64,000 nt of DNA from Chara braunii (lineage: Eukaryota; Streptophyta; Charophyceae; Charales; Characeae), in assembly GCA_003427395.1 (NCBI GenBank), contig BFEA01000071.1, positions 1,009,529 to 1,073,528 of the forward strand. The letters run 5' to 3'. Below the pieces are notes generated by a model. It made no database searches, was not told the DNA's origin, and saw nothing but the letters and a program-made list of their open reading frames with translations. The position numbers were made by a program, and so were the translations under genes. Position 1 is the stretch's first letter, and every line of letters starts with the position of its first letter. Of the stretch, positions 21,061 through 32,814 are shown piece by piece.

Positions 21061-22760
21061 TTTTTTTTTTTTTTTTTAATGATGTATATGGCTTATATTA
21101 CAAACTTCAAAGGAACGAGGTTGGGGACCTCACAATTCGACCCGGAGTTAACCTGGCAGCCTTAGCCAGTTTCGTTTACGAGCCCAGGCTCAACATAAAA
21201 AACGACTGCTTAAAACACAAAAACCAATTGAAAACCGGGTCCAGTGTCCCATTCCTATAGACTTACTTTCCATAACTTAATCTTGAAAGCTCAGTAAAAC
21301 AAAAAAGGGAAGAGGGAAACCACTCTCTAATACGACCTTGAAGCGTCGGTTGGTAAATCCATCTCCTTTGAAACGGTAACTCCCCCCAGCTCCTTCGGAA
21401 CGATGACCATATTTCCCCTAAATATGAAACTTTCGAGCACCAAATTAAAGGAAAGGAATTCTTTACTCCCTTAACTAATCGAACTTTGTATTCACAAATC
21501 TATTGCAACCAATTAATTATAACCAACATACTCAGCGCCCAAGTTTTGAGAAACCAGGGGTGGCCTCTCCGATGGCGGCCCCTACTCGCCCTCCAGTCTG
21601 CTTTTATCATTGTTGGTGGTGGTTGTGAATGAACACTTTCTCCCCTTTAAAGACCACTGCATTTCTCGCCTGCTAAATCACATGTAGGATTACCTTTCTA
21701 CAAACCAAGGCAACGTAGTCCTATCCCTCATAGTATTTTGAGCTAGGAACACGCAACAGACCATATAAGTGTTGGATTACCATCTTCAATCACATTGTTT
21801 CCATGTGATGGACAAGCCATAGAGCAGAGGGAATCACTTGCAAAGACAAGAGCTAGAGCAGGCTGGCATGCTTTTGCGAAGGAATACGTCTAAAGGCTCT
21901 CCTCTACGCTAGCCTGTCAGGCTGTGCAATGAGGGACCCTTGATCTTTTGTAGTCAACTGAAGGGTAGGCCTAGAGGAGTGATACTTATCTTTGTTTTGT
22001 AGTCACTTGAGGGATGGGGGCCTTGGGATGCGGGCCACCTCCAATCTGCTTTCACTCGTACAAGAGAGGTTCCACAATGAAGTTATCCCCACTCCCAAGT
22101 AGAATGACTCTTAAAGTATGCCCTCAATCCTGATAGTTTCACTGTTGACAACTTGAATATCGTCTTTTGTTGCATGACTTTGAGCAACATTGAAACCCTG
22201 CTTAATGAGCACGGGTGCCATTCCTGCACCCTCAGCCCCTGATCCAATTCTGGGCCCACCACCTTCCACACCTGCCTAGCTCATCTTCCGCTCTAACCCA
22301 GGTATTCACCATATTTTTCGTTGAATCTTTTAACATTGTATATCAATATGGTGGCAGAGCAGACTTGAGTTTGCCTAGGTTAGCAACCACAAGACACAGA
22401 CGAGGGAGGTGAGGTTTCAGCGATTCTTTGGTGTGCCAGCCATTTCTTTCCTCATCCCTGCGGTGCTTGACCCATGAGATTCCCTTTTCAATCCAAACCC
22501 TTCAGAATTTACCTGTCCCTTACTTCGCAGAGTAGGGAACCCTGTTGGGGAGGCAAATTAGTTTGTTATCAAATAAACATTGATTAACAATTTTCAATGT
22601 TGTGGTGGGTTGCCGAGCCACTGTCAAACGAAGTTTATGCCAGGCACAAAGGATGCCCCGCCATACTCTGAATTTTACTATGTGGGTCAGAAATAACAAT
22701 TCTTTCACCAAAATATACTCAGCTAACTGCAACCAAATTTGGTGGGGGCGTTAAAATAAG
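21061..22760 (-). mobile_element. LINE L4: 3' part of a decayed LINE, minus strand
   Basis: On the minus strand a frame at 22732-22520 reads FRVWRGILCAWHKL and later NQCLFDNKLI, which matches the L1 region RFWRNVLFAWRKLF...HQVLFENPLI and its L2 counterpart. A second frame at 22271 starts MWKVVGPELDQGLRVQEW, matching L1 FRVIGPDLVQGVNLEVW. Towards 21061 lies the shared tail (GGACACTGGACCCGG about 21258-21235, then TCGAATTGTGAGGTCCCC about 21140) and a poly(A) seen as T17 at 21061-21077. The region between is too decayed to read. The order and spacing agree with one 5'-truncated copy. Confidence 0.75.
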
Positions 22761-23949
22761 CCTTCACAACCCATTTAGCCAACAATGCGAGATGCTTCCT
22801 TTTCCATTTCCGAAAGCTGTGCCCATTTGCAGACTCTGCACACACCACTGGTTAGTGAGGCGTACCATCTCCCTCCCTCCCTAGATGGTGGTGGTTGCCT
22901 TTTTCAACGCGGATGTTTTTTCTCATGTGCTAGGGGAAGATCCATTTACATTTTGCAGGTTTGGTGCACATTGGAGGTCTCTGATTCAACGTCATATTCA
23001 TGAAGGACGTCATGATCACCCTCGTCAATGATACTCACCGTGTCCGTCGTAGAAGTTGCGCATGTCATCGTGCTCGTGGTAGTCAACCTCATAGTCCGCG
23101 TGGTCATGAGCGCTTAGTGGAAGTTGCAGTTGGTGCGCATCTGAATTTGAACCTGATTGAGGTAAGGGGCATTTAGATTGAAGAGAGAGGTATTAAGGGG
23201 GATGAGAAAAAAAAAGCAGTGACTGGGATAAAGGAGAAATAAAAATATAAGTAAATTTGAATGCAGAAACATGCTAGGTACATTGAAAGAAAAAAATAAA
23301 AAATAAAAAAAAATTTGGTGAGTATATCTTCCCATTATGATAGCGAAAGATTCATTCTTATTTTGCACATTTGGTGAGTCATGGAGTATGGTCCCTAGAC
23401 GCGCACTCCAACTCATTATCTTCATCATCGTCGTCGTACTGCTCTTCGTGGCGGTGACAATCCTAGTGTATTTTGCCACGCTTCGTGTTCGTCGCCACCA
23501 TTGTGTTCATCGCCACTCATCGCAGTCTGTCCCCATTGGGGTGTTCGTCGCCGTGGTGCTTGATGTGATTGTGGCCTGGTTATGCTCATCTGTTGGTTGT
23601 GTTGCTGCCCCATCTGGTGGAAGTTAGTGGTGCTCGTAGTCAAGGTCCCGACAATGCTAATGCTGCTCGGTGCCACTATCCATTGTGGTTGTCACCTTTA
23701 TAGTCGTGTTCGTCCTCTTCACAAATATCAGTCTGGAGTCTGTGGTCGTGCCTACTACCCCTTTTGAGCTACTGGCCATCTCGCCTTCATCACGTTGTAC
23801 TGCTCGTCGTTACACTGTCTATGTCGTTTGTATTGCCCCAATTGCGAATTCACCTGGCCCGAATCTGGGTTAGGTTCGGTGAGACTTAGATATCGACAAC
23901 GGTGAGCTCACAAGAGCAGAAAATGACAACGAAGAACAGATGAAACAGC

Positions 23950-24003
<54 letters not shown>

Positions 24004-24390
24004 AAGAGAAAGAAGAGGGAGAGAGAAGCGACGAGATAGTTGAGTCAGCTTGACTATCAGCCTACCAGGCGACGTATCTTCCTAGACACTAGGGGAATAT
24101 TTATTCTCATTATGTACATTTGGTGGGTGGTGGTCATGCTGCTGCGAGTGCTCATTGATGAAGGTGCATCTTCAAAATCGCACGATTTACACTTTTGACT
24201 CGGGTGATTCGATTTTGAGATTAAATGTATATATGGATTTGCGGGTTGTTCCACAAGACATTAAGAGACAGGTTGCATAAGGCATGGGGATTGTGAAGGA
24301 CTCATTCAGTGACGAGGGCAAAACCCCACGGGTTTTAATAAGAAAAGGGTGTGAAAAAAATCATATGGTCGAATAAAAATTAAGCTAGGA
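22761..24390. other. Non-coding DNA; trinucleotide-rich segment and (GA)n
   Basis: Around 23400-23830 the plus strand is rich in GTCGTC/GTGGTC-like triplets, which gives open frames of hydrophobic residues without family resemblance. Copies of the dispersed GATTCTCATTTTGCAC repeat lie at about 23325-23410 and 24065-24130. A (GA)n run covers 23953-23999. Confidence 0.55.
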
Positions 24391-25011
24391 TAAAATCTCA
24401 ATAGTTGCAATTAGTTAGTCTAGAGATAAATAAGAAGATCTTACTTTTGGGGTTACAAAGCAGTAAAAGAACTCGGTCATATGAGTCAAGATGGATCTAA
24501 GTCATAATCTCGTGAGGTACATTTTTTGTACAATATTATAGAAGACTATACAATCTTCTTTATTCACGTTCATGATAGATAGAACTCCTCAAGGTTTCTA
24601 AACAAACACATGAGACTTATAATATTACACGCATTCCTGTTGAGGTAACTTAAGCGATTTATAATCATGTGGTAGGGATTATGAAATCATGTGTTTAAGA
24701 TAGGTAAAATCTCAATAGTTTTAATTAGTTAGTCTAGAGATAAATAAGAAGATCTTACTTTTGGGGTTACAAAGCAGTAAAAGAACTTGGTCATATGAGT
24801 CAACATGGATCTAAGTCAGAATCTCGTGAGGTACATTTTTTGTACAATATTATAGAAGACTATACAATCTTCTTTATTCACGTTCATGATAGATACAACT
24901 CCACAAGGTTTCTAAACAAACACATGAGACTTATAATATTACACGCATTCCTGTTGAGGTAACTTAAGCGATTTATAATCATGTGGTAGGGATTATGAAA
25001 TCATGTGTTTA
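24391..25011. repeat. Direct tandem duplication, unit of 314 bases
   Basis: 24391-24704 and 24705-25011 are almost identical, with a handful of substitutions by eye (for example AACTCGG against AACTTGG). The similarity implies a recent duplication. The unit is AT-rich and has no coding frame. Confidence 0.93.
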
Positions 25012-25420
25012 TTAAAATCAGGTAATAAAGGCGACCTTTAGATATAACAAAGCTTGTTGAATAAATTATTTTACCAAGATTATCAATCTTTGCTGGGGCT
25101 CGATTTTCATTATGAGCATATGAGTATATGTATACCTGATAGATACTCATACACTACCTCTCTTGCGTATTGTTCTTTTCTTGGTATTTTATTTATGTTC
25201 GTCGATAGAAACTTCATATTTCAAGTATGAGAAATGTATGGATTTTGAGTTTATTAGTGAGGAAGGCAAATCGTCTTTGATTTACAATATATGTCGTTTT
25301 GAGAATCATTTAATACGAATGAGAGCATTTTTGTGAATTAATTTATTTTTGCGCCCTACTATAATTGTTTAAGTTTGTGTTAGAGCCCCGAAGGTCATTT
25401 TAATGGATATGAGAATTTTT
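25012..25420. other. AT-rich stretch without visible features
   Basis: No gene, no clear repeat. Confidence 0.5.
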
Positions 25421-26398
25421 TGTTTCCCTTTAAGCAACCCCATATATGTAGGGGTTTCATAAAATTCAATGTATGTAATGAAATTACATGTTGCGTCTCT
25501 TTGCAACACCGACGAGTGAAAAACCAAAAGGTTACATGTTTGTTTGTGAGTTGTTATTTTTTTAGATGTATTCCGATGTGTGTGGTTGACTCTATTATGA
25601 TGAAGTGAAGTCGTCACGACTTCGTGGAAATTTGATGATGACCTTTAGTGCACTAGGCCCATCCAACCATGCAGTCCACATGGGGATTTGACGGTGTCAT
25701 ACTACCGTCCAACAATGTAATCCCACACAAAGGCGTAACAATTTTACTTGATCAGAATAGAGTCAACCACACACATTAGAAATACATCTAAAAAAATAAC
25801 AACTCACAAACAAACATGTAACATGGATTACATGGTTGGACGGTAGTATGATACCGAAAAATCCCCATATGGACTGCATGGTTTGACAAACATAGTGCAC
25901 TAACGGCCGTCATTAAATTTCCACGAAGCCGTGACAACTTTACTTGATTAGAGTATAGTCAACCACACACATCGGGAATACATCTAAAAAAATCACTACT
26001 CACAAACAAACCCCATATACGTAGGGGCTTCATGAAATTCAATGTATGTGAAATTACATGGTGCATCTCTTTGAAAAACCAAAAGGTTACACGTTTGTTT
26101 GTGAGTGGTTATTTTTTTAGATGTATTCCTGATGTGTGTGGTTGACTCTACTCTTATATGTAATGAAATTATATATGACGCATCTCTTTGCAAAATCGGC
26201 GAGTGAAAAAACAAAAGGTTACATGTTTGTTTGTGAGTTGTGTTTTTTTTTAGATGTATGTGTGGTTGACGCTACTCTGATCAAGTAAAGTTGTCATGAC
26301 TTCGTGGAAATTTTATGACGACTATTAGTGCGCTAAGCCTGTCCAACCATGCAGTCCATATGGGGATTTGACGGTGTCATACCATGTGGACACTGCGT
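25420..26398. repeat. Nested direct and inverted repeat block
   Basis: A unit of about 250-300 bases, with the landmarks CCATATATGTAGGGGTTTCAT, TTACATGTTTGTTTGTGAGTTG, TTTTTTAGATGTATTC, TGTGTGTGGTTGACTCTA and CATGACTTCGTGGAAATTT, appears forward at about 25436-25690, reversed at about 25740-25870 and 25905-26010, and forward again twice at 26012-26395. The arrangement suggests nested insertion or rearrangement of a palindromic element. LINE L3 is inserted immediately after it. Confidence 0.8.
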
Positions 26399-26416
26399 AG
26401 TCCCAGTGAAAATTTG
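26399..26416 (+). repeat. 5' copy of the candidate LINE L3 target-site duplication
   Basis: AGTCCCAGTGAAAATTTG here compares with AGTCCCCATGAAAATTTG at 28701-28718: 16 of 18 bases agree. Confidence 0.6.
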
Positions 26417-26421
26417 GGGGC

Positions 26422-27700
26422 TTGGGGATTTTGGATCCGCCCACCCAGATCACAACACTGATGGTACAGTGGATTAGGAGGCTGGTATTCTCACAAGACC
26501 TTCCTTGGTATGCCTTGGCGTTGGAACAGATCGTTCGACTGGCTCCACAAGCACCGCAAACAGTAAGCCCCCTAGCCTGGCTGGAAGACCGCTTCTGGTC
26601 CATACCTAGACGCTCCCGCACTGGCCAGATCCCAAGCCGGGGCGCAGTCCGTAACGACCTCGTCAAAGATGACTTTTGGATACGCTGCTTGAAAGCCTGA
26701 CGCCAGCTCCTGCTGCCAGACAGACCCGGCCCAGCCAGGTGGGAGGAGGTAGCACGACAACCACTGTATGGAAACAAAAATATAACCGATTGAAACGAAA
26801 GGGTATACCGCAACTCGGACTCCCCATGAAACAATTGGGTTAAAAAGGGCATACTCAGAGTTAAAGACATCTGGGATGCGAAAAAAAAGGATTGGAAAAC
26901 GGAGTCACAGATGAGGACGTTACTAAAACACTGTCATAACATAAAAGAGAACTTGGAAAAACTGATTTTCGCAATCCCCCTGGATTGGGTGCGCATTCTG
27001 CGCAAAGGATCGAAGCTGGTAGAAGGGGACTGGGTAACCGCCCCGAGGACCCAGAAAGCGTTGGCAGCGTTGCGGTAATCCATCCTGATGAAACGCTGAT
27101 CAACCTCTTTCACAAAGACAAAGACAACAGGCTAATCAGATACACCCCGGACGTGACGAGACGACGGCAGAATACTGATCTGTACAGGATTCGGGTGCTA
27201 CGAGATAAGGATAATTGGATAGCATACCAGCCAGAGACCTGCATTGCAGACCTCCCCTTTGACCCTGAGGAGTGGCAGTGACCCCCCGCACGTAGAACCC
27301 AGGAATCAAAGAATGTGAAGTTGCACAACTTGACGGTGAAGACCACCTACTGTCTTCTGCGCCCCAAGGTAAATCCGAAGGACATTGTGAAGGTCCACTG
27401 GAGGTTTCCCTTAAATGTGGGAGTCGAGGTCATACGCCCCATTCAGTAGTTCTCCCTCACGAGGACCAAACCCGCAAAATTAGCCTCGCTGCAGTGGCAG
27501 ATAGAACACCGCGGCCTACCCACTAACGACTGGCTAATAGACCGCATTTACCTGGAACAGAACGGATTGACGCTCCGGTGGTGCAAGTCATGCCATGTTG
27601 CGTTCCTCTCCCGCAGGATTCCAAAGACCATAAAACATATATTCTTGCAATGTCCAGGGGTTGTCCTAACATGGTGATGGTGGGACAAAATCAGGAACCT
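26422..27700 (+). pseudogene. LINE L3 ORF2 C-terminal region
   Basis: The first frame reads GILDPPTQITTLMVQWIRRL, parallel to GILDPQSQNTALLAKWPVRA of L2. After a frameshift, coding continues through VIHPDETLINLFHK and WRFPLNVGVEV to the zinc-binding motif CKSCHVAF, then 9 residues on KHIFLQC, with two Cys, one His and one Cys ligands in place. A TGA at 27676 follows LTW. The same domain in L2 has CEAC...HLWWEC. Nothing upstream of the polymerase end is present. Confidence 0.75.
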
Positions 27701-27847
27701 TCTGGACACCGGGTCGACCTGGCCATGGGATTGGAGGGCAATACTATGCGAGGCATGAACCTCCCCCTCGGGTAGCACCTTCGAAAACAATATGTTCAAG
27801 ACAGGGAGGAGAGCCGTCATGTGGGCTATTTGGAGGAGACGGTATAT

Positions 27848-27894
27848 ACACGTCATGGTATATACACGTCATGGTATATACACGTCATGGAAGA
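27848..27894 (+). repeat. 16-base minisatellite in LINE L3
   Basis: Three copies of ATGGTATATACACGTC in a row. Confidence 0.9.
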
Positions 27895-28579
27895 GGTACG
27901 CATAGCGGGGGAGGAAATGACTGACATGATTAAACAATATATACACCAAGAACTTATGGCGTGGCAGAAAGTAAAAAATTGGCTAGATTTGTTTCAAGCT
28001 TCGAAAGATATAAAACAAATAATCCAACAATTCTCAGGGGACTGGTTGGGCAGCGAGGATGGGGGCCGAATCGCCTTCATCAAGTGGGATGGCGGACTCC
28101 ATCAAGTGGGATGGCGGATATGCCCAGGAATGCGATGAAGGCGCTCAGGATGGCAATGGGGAGATGATAAAAAGGGACTATCAAATTTGCTTCAAAGACT
28201 AGACAACAGTGGGTCAAGACATCCCGCTACGGCCGCCCTCGGACTTTCCCGATCCCTTTCCACCCCATCAACTAGCTATGGTGGACATGCAGTGGTATGG
28301 AGCGGAGTAAGTAGAACAGTAATAGGTGTGATGCAAGGGTTATGTCGTTTGAGCGACAGCAGCCAAAATTTCTAGAAAGTCTGCTTGTCATCGTGTCCTC
28401 GTCGTTGTCCTCGGGTCCCACACAGTCAAAGGGAGGAGGAGAAACTAGTTTATAGTTGCGGATTCCCGACGCCCGACACGGAGTGAAAAGGTTCCCCTCC
28501 CCTTTATGTGCCCTGCTCAGTCAATCCTTTGGGCCCCAGAGCAATCAATGCTGGCAGGGTATTCGGTAATGTTTTTTTG

Positions 28580-28701
28580 TATAAGGGACATTGGACCTGT
28601 TTTCCAGCAGGTGATGCTCCCCACCAATAGATGGAGCCTCTCCCTCAGTGCTAGCGGTGTCAACCCTCACCAGCACCGCTAGCACTGAAAAAAAAAAAAA
28701 A
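28580..28701 (+). repeat. LINE L3 3' tail with terminal stem-loop
   Basis: GGGACATTGGACCTGTTTTC leads to TGCTCCCCACCAATAGATGG, then two perfect 14-base inverted arms, CAGTGCTAGCGGTG (28646-28659) and CACCGCTAGCACTG (28674-28687), then A14. The stem abuts the A-run directly. Confidence 0.85.
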
Positions 28702-28718
28702 GTCCCCATGAAAATTTG
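28701..28718 (+). repeat. 3' copy of the candidate LINE L3 target-site duplication
   Basis: It matches 26399-26416 at 16 of 18 bases and follows the A-run. Confidence 0.6.
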
Positions 28719-28946
28719 ATAGGTGACCGCCAAGTCGTTCATCCACTTCATGGGAGCTAACCTAAGGAAAGTTCAATACTAGCTGAGAGTTAACTCACCA
28801 TTGTTGAGACTTTGCAACCCCCATCGTAGGCTGCTGTCCCGCATTTTACCAAAATGATGGGCCCCCAATTTTCTCCCGGAATTAGGATTTGAAGAGCGAC
28901 TTGCACCATTACCTTTTCATTTAAGAAAATGTGAAGAATGATTATG

Positions 28947-28981
<35 letters not shown>

Positions 28982-29348
28982 ATTGTGCTATATAAATGTT
29001 ATGTATGTGAGTTGAATGAATGCCTAATTTGGCTATCAGGTCATTTAGAGCACCCTAACTAGGATGAGTGTTGGTAGGGTACTTAGGTTTAAGGGAAGAA
29101 AGTCCCCTAATCATTGCATGGGCAATGTAGGTAACATCGCGAGTTACCAATGAGATGGGTCATGACTTCGACCCGATCAACTGAACCATGGTGGGACGAG
29201 GATGAGACCTTAACCCTCCCATGACAAGGCTCCAGGATGAGTAGTTTGAGTTATTCATCGAGGTTATTTGCAGTTTGAAATGTTTGTTGAGTTTACGAGG
29301 CTAAGTTGCTTGTCAAACTATTAGTGAGTTTGAGTTGTTGTCGAAAAT
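28719..29348. other. Non-coding DNA with a (TTA)n microsatellite
   Basis: The microsatellite is at 28945-28982. Nothing else is recognised. Confidence 0.6.
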
Positions 29349-31091
29349 CTTTATGGAGGGGTCTCTGCCTGAGCTCGCATCCAAGGATAAGGGACCGCCC
29401 TCGGATTAGAGTATGTGGGCACCTAACAGAAACCGGAGGATGTCTAAGGTAAAAACAAGGGACTAGCACTGGGATCCTCACGACATCTTTTGTACGGGAG
29501 TACAACAAACATAAATTCGTAAGTCAAATGAGAAACCAAATTAAACCTGTTGGACGCAAAAAGGGGGTCGCCAAGCAAGGGTGTTACGCCCCAAACTGAA
29601 CTTTTCCGCTCATATGGGTTTGGTTACTCCTCAATTATACGTTTGATTTTTGAATCATTATAGTATCTGAATAGGGGATGTCACGGGGATGTCCCTTAAT
29701 TAAGCCCAGGATGTTGTAGGAGCTAGTATTTTGAATTCACAAAAAAAATAATTCGTTAAGAAAGGGTGGTAGTATGGAAATATTTAGGAATTGCCAAAAA
29801 TTCACTAACGTTAGGAGAGCTTGAATTTCAAGATAAGGTATTTGCTCCGATAACATCTTGGACCTAATTTACCCTTACAAGGGTATTCACTCAGGTCTGT
29901 GCAGGTCACACAAAGCACAGTCTTGATGTTCAAAAAAGACTTTCATGCGCCAACGTTTTTTTGTATGACACACGCCCCAGCTATTAAAGTCGAGGCGAAC
30001 AAGTAAATTTATTTGTTTGTGTGAGCGTTATTCGACAAAATATACCTCCCGACCACAAAGCTTCGACGCCGCACATATGAGGCATGAAAGCCAGGTTTTA
30101 GCCTACCGGCTTACCCCATGGCCCACAAATCCCTATACCTGTCACGTGGAGGGTTGGACCCAGTTTACAATTGTCGGGTACATCGCCTACCATGCCAGAT
30201 CCATGCTATAGCCGTACTGCACACGCAAGAATCAAAAGTTATGCCTTTAGCTAATCAACAAGGCTCGCAAGGGCAGCAACAGACGTTGGTTGACTCAACC
30301 TTGGTGATGGTTATGACAATGCCTAACTGTTATGCGCGCACACTCTATTCGTGAACCTTTACTAACTAGCAACCGTTTCCCTCACCAATACGCGCCTTAA
30401 AAATGTACATTCATAGACTCTTTGATCTAACTAAAAACACCCTTCCATCCCTACCTATGAAAAGTCATATACGACTAGTACAAGACAAAGGGTGCATCCT
30501 TATATCAACTATCATTACACACTCGACTTATGCTACTGCAAAAAAATGCTCAAATATCCTTATTAAGGTAATTGGTTCAATAATGCGCACGCAAACAAAG
30601 AAACCTTGACGCATGAGCATCTCTTTTGTACATCAAGACCGTGCTTTATGCGACCAGCACAAACCCAAGCAGATGCCCTTGTAAGGGTATTTGCTCCAAA
30701 GGATATTCGCTCAGAGATCATTTGCTCCGACAACATCCCGAACCTTATTAAGGGACGCCCCAGTCACATCCCCCATTCAGTTACTATAACTCTCCAAAAT
30801 CAAATGCATAATTAAGGAGTAACCGAACCCGTATAACCAGAAAGGTTCCGTTTGGGGCATAACACCTTTGCTTTACGAACTTTTTCCTACATCCGACAAG
30901 TTTAATCTGGTTTCTCGTTTGACTCTCACGTTTGTTGTACTACCGTACAAGGGTTGACGCGAGGATTCCAGTGCTAGTCCCTTGTTTTAACCCTAGTAAT
31001 CCTCCGATTTTCGTTGGGTGCGCACAAACTCTAACCCGAAGGTGGGCCCTAGTCCTTGGACGCGAGCTGAGGCGGTGACCTCTCCATAAAG
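29349..31091. repeat. Large imperfect inverted repeat of about 1.7 kb
   Basis: The left arm (29349-29950) and right arm (30608-31091) are reverse complements with substitutions and a gap: the left arm has about 110 extra bases. Paired landmarks, left then right: CTTTATGGAGGGGTC with CCTCTCCATAAAG; ACAAGGGACTAGCACTGG with CCAGTGCTAGTCCCTTG; ACCCTTACAAGGGTA with CCCTTGTAAGGGTA; AAGCACAGTCTTGATGT with ACATCAAGACCGTGCTT. A centre of about 650 bases separates them and holds no protein frame. The outer right flank (31092-31175) repeats directly a segment of the centre (30486-30580). It could be a foldback or long-TIR DNA transposon, or a duplication in reverse. Confidence 0.75.
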
Positions 31092-31375
31092 AGGGTGCAT
31101 CCGTCTGTCAACTATCATTACCTAATCTACTTATATGATCTGCAAAAAGACGGTCAAATATCCTTATCAACTTAGTCGCTTAGGTGTTCGCCAAGTGTAG
31201 GAGCGATAGGCAAAGTAGAATGAATAGAGGGAAAAACTTGGGATAAGATAGTTCAAGTTAAGTGTCAGAAGTTTATCCCAAGTCTAGTTCACTTATCCCA
31301 AGTTTAGTTGCACTTTGCTTTTGTATTTAGCTAAGAATTTAAACATGTCGTATAGACTAAAATTGCTTATATCAT
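31092..31375. other. Non-coding flank of the inverted repeat
   Basis: Its start repeats 30486-30580 directly. No gene is seen. Confidence 0.5.
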
Positions 31376-31657
31376 GATTTTACATGGCATATATTGTTTT
31401 CAATTTTTTTTTTTATGATCGTGTTCGAAGGGTTTTGGCACTCGTTTGCATTCGGGGATGCACGATGCTACGCAAAGTCAAGCTATGATATTGAGAACGT
31501 TTTTCATTCGTTTTAAGAATAACTATGATATTTTTTAGGCTGTTTTTTCGGGCGCCCGAACACCCAACTTGTGCCCGGATACACGCCCGGGTACCCGATC
31601 GGGCATGACCCCCAGGCAGGGTCCTGGGCAGCCCCACCCCCCCCCCCCCCAAAAAAA

Positions 31658-31709
<52 letters not shown>

Positions 31710-32215
31710 CCAGAAGACAAAAGATGTTGTATAGAATTGTAAAACAAACAACTTTTGGTAAGGTTTACATCAAAATTCCTCACCGAGTCGAAGATAAAAA
31801 AAAAAAAAAAAATTACACTAAAGGACCCCCCTTTAACCCCTTTAAAAATAATTTATACCCTCCTGACAGCCAACTCCAAAAAAATGAAACGAGCTCGGAT
31901 TTCAATTTTTATGGAAAGGCGCAGAAAAACATAAAAAAGAAAGAATTTTTTTTTTTTTGCATGCCCGGGTACCCGAGGCGTCAGACCCCCCCGGACGTCA
32001 TGCCCGGGTGCCTGACGATGCAGGCCCGACAAGGCATGGAAAACTTCCTATGATGTTTTTACATTTATGACATATATTGTTTTCAATTTTTTTTATGTTC
32101 GTGTTCGAAGGGTTTTGACACTCGTTTACATTCGGTGACACACGATGCTACGCAGAAAACTATGATATTGCGTACATTTTTCATTCGTTTTAAGAATAAC
32201 TTTAATCTTTTTATA
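31376..32215. repeat. Direct repeat pair enclosing a GC- and A-rich insert
   Basis: A segment of about 155 bases with CGTGTTCGAAGGGTTTT and CACGATGCTACGCA occurs at 31376-31530 and 32050-32215. Between them lie CCCGGGTACCCGA-containing segments (about 31590 and 31965), a C12 run, a poly(A) of about 45 bases (31661-31707) and A-rich DNA. An insertion between two halves of a duplicated target, or two tandem copies with one interrupted, would both fit. Confidence 0.65.
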
Positions 32216-32723
32216 TTTACTGTAATACATGTCTATGCTTAACTGAAGGCTCAATGAGTTTCAGCCTAATGCATCAAGAATCACCCATCTTCCGTTATCA
32301 TTCAAAAACACGTCGGTTCACATCACAACTTTGCCTACTTCTTCACCTTAACCTAAAGCGGACTGAGTATCTTTTGTGGAAAGGTGAAAAATGGTTGGGG
32401 CTTGATTGTGTACAGCACTATGTATCACCCACGGCCGCAACCGCGAGGTGGAACTTGCCGAGCGGCCACGAAAGTGGCCACGGCCGCAGATGGCGGCGCC
32501 GAAGTTGTGGCCATGATTTTTACGAATTTCCCCCCACGAAATAAAGCGTAAAAAAAAAACAATATACATGGTGTTGTAGGTTTTTTCGAACCCTACAACC
32601 CCACATATATATTTTTGAAATTGAATATGTGTGTGTGTGTGTGTGTGTGTGCAGGGGGGGGACCCCCTTCCTGCCAAAAAAAAAAAAAGTGAAAAAAGAC
32701 ATGCGCAACTGTGTGTGTCTGTG

Positions 32724-32814
<91 letters not shown>

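Larger units (their letters stand above)
26417..28700 (+). mobile_element. LINE L3: 5'-truncated LINE
   Basis: The copy starts abruptly in the coding sequence for GLGILDP, a motif found after the polymerase in L1 and L2, and runs through the ORF2 C-terminus to a 3' tail (28580-28687) and an A-run ending at 28701. An imperfect 18-base direct repeat flanks it. Frames are mixed: the start in one (26422-26700), and the later part, with LPFDPEEWQ and the zinc-binding motif, in another (26985-27670). Many stops break it. Abrupt 5' truncation is typical of incomplete reverse transcription of LINEs. Confidence 0.82.

Noticed and set aside
23337-23627. 96-residue hydrophobic frame, looks like membrane segments
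   Set aside because: It comes from GTC/GTG-rich repetitive DNA; no start context or homology.
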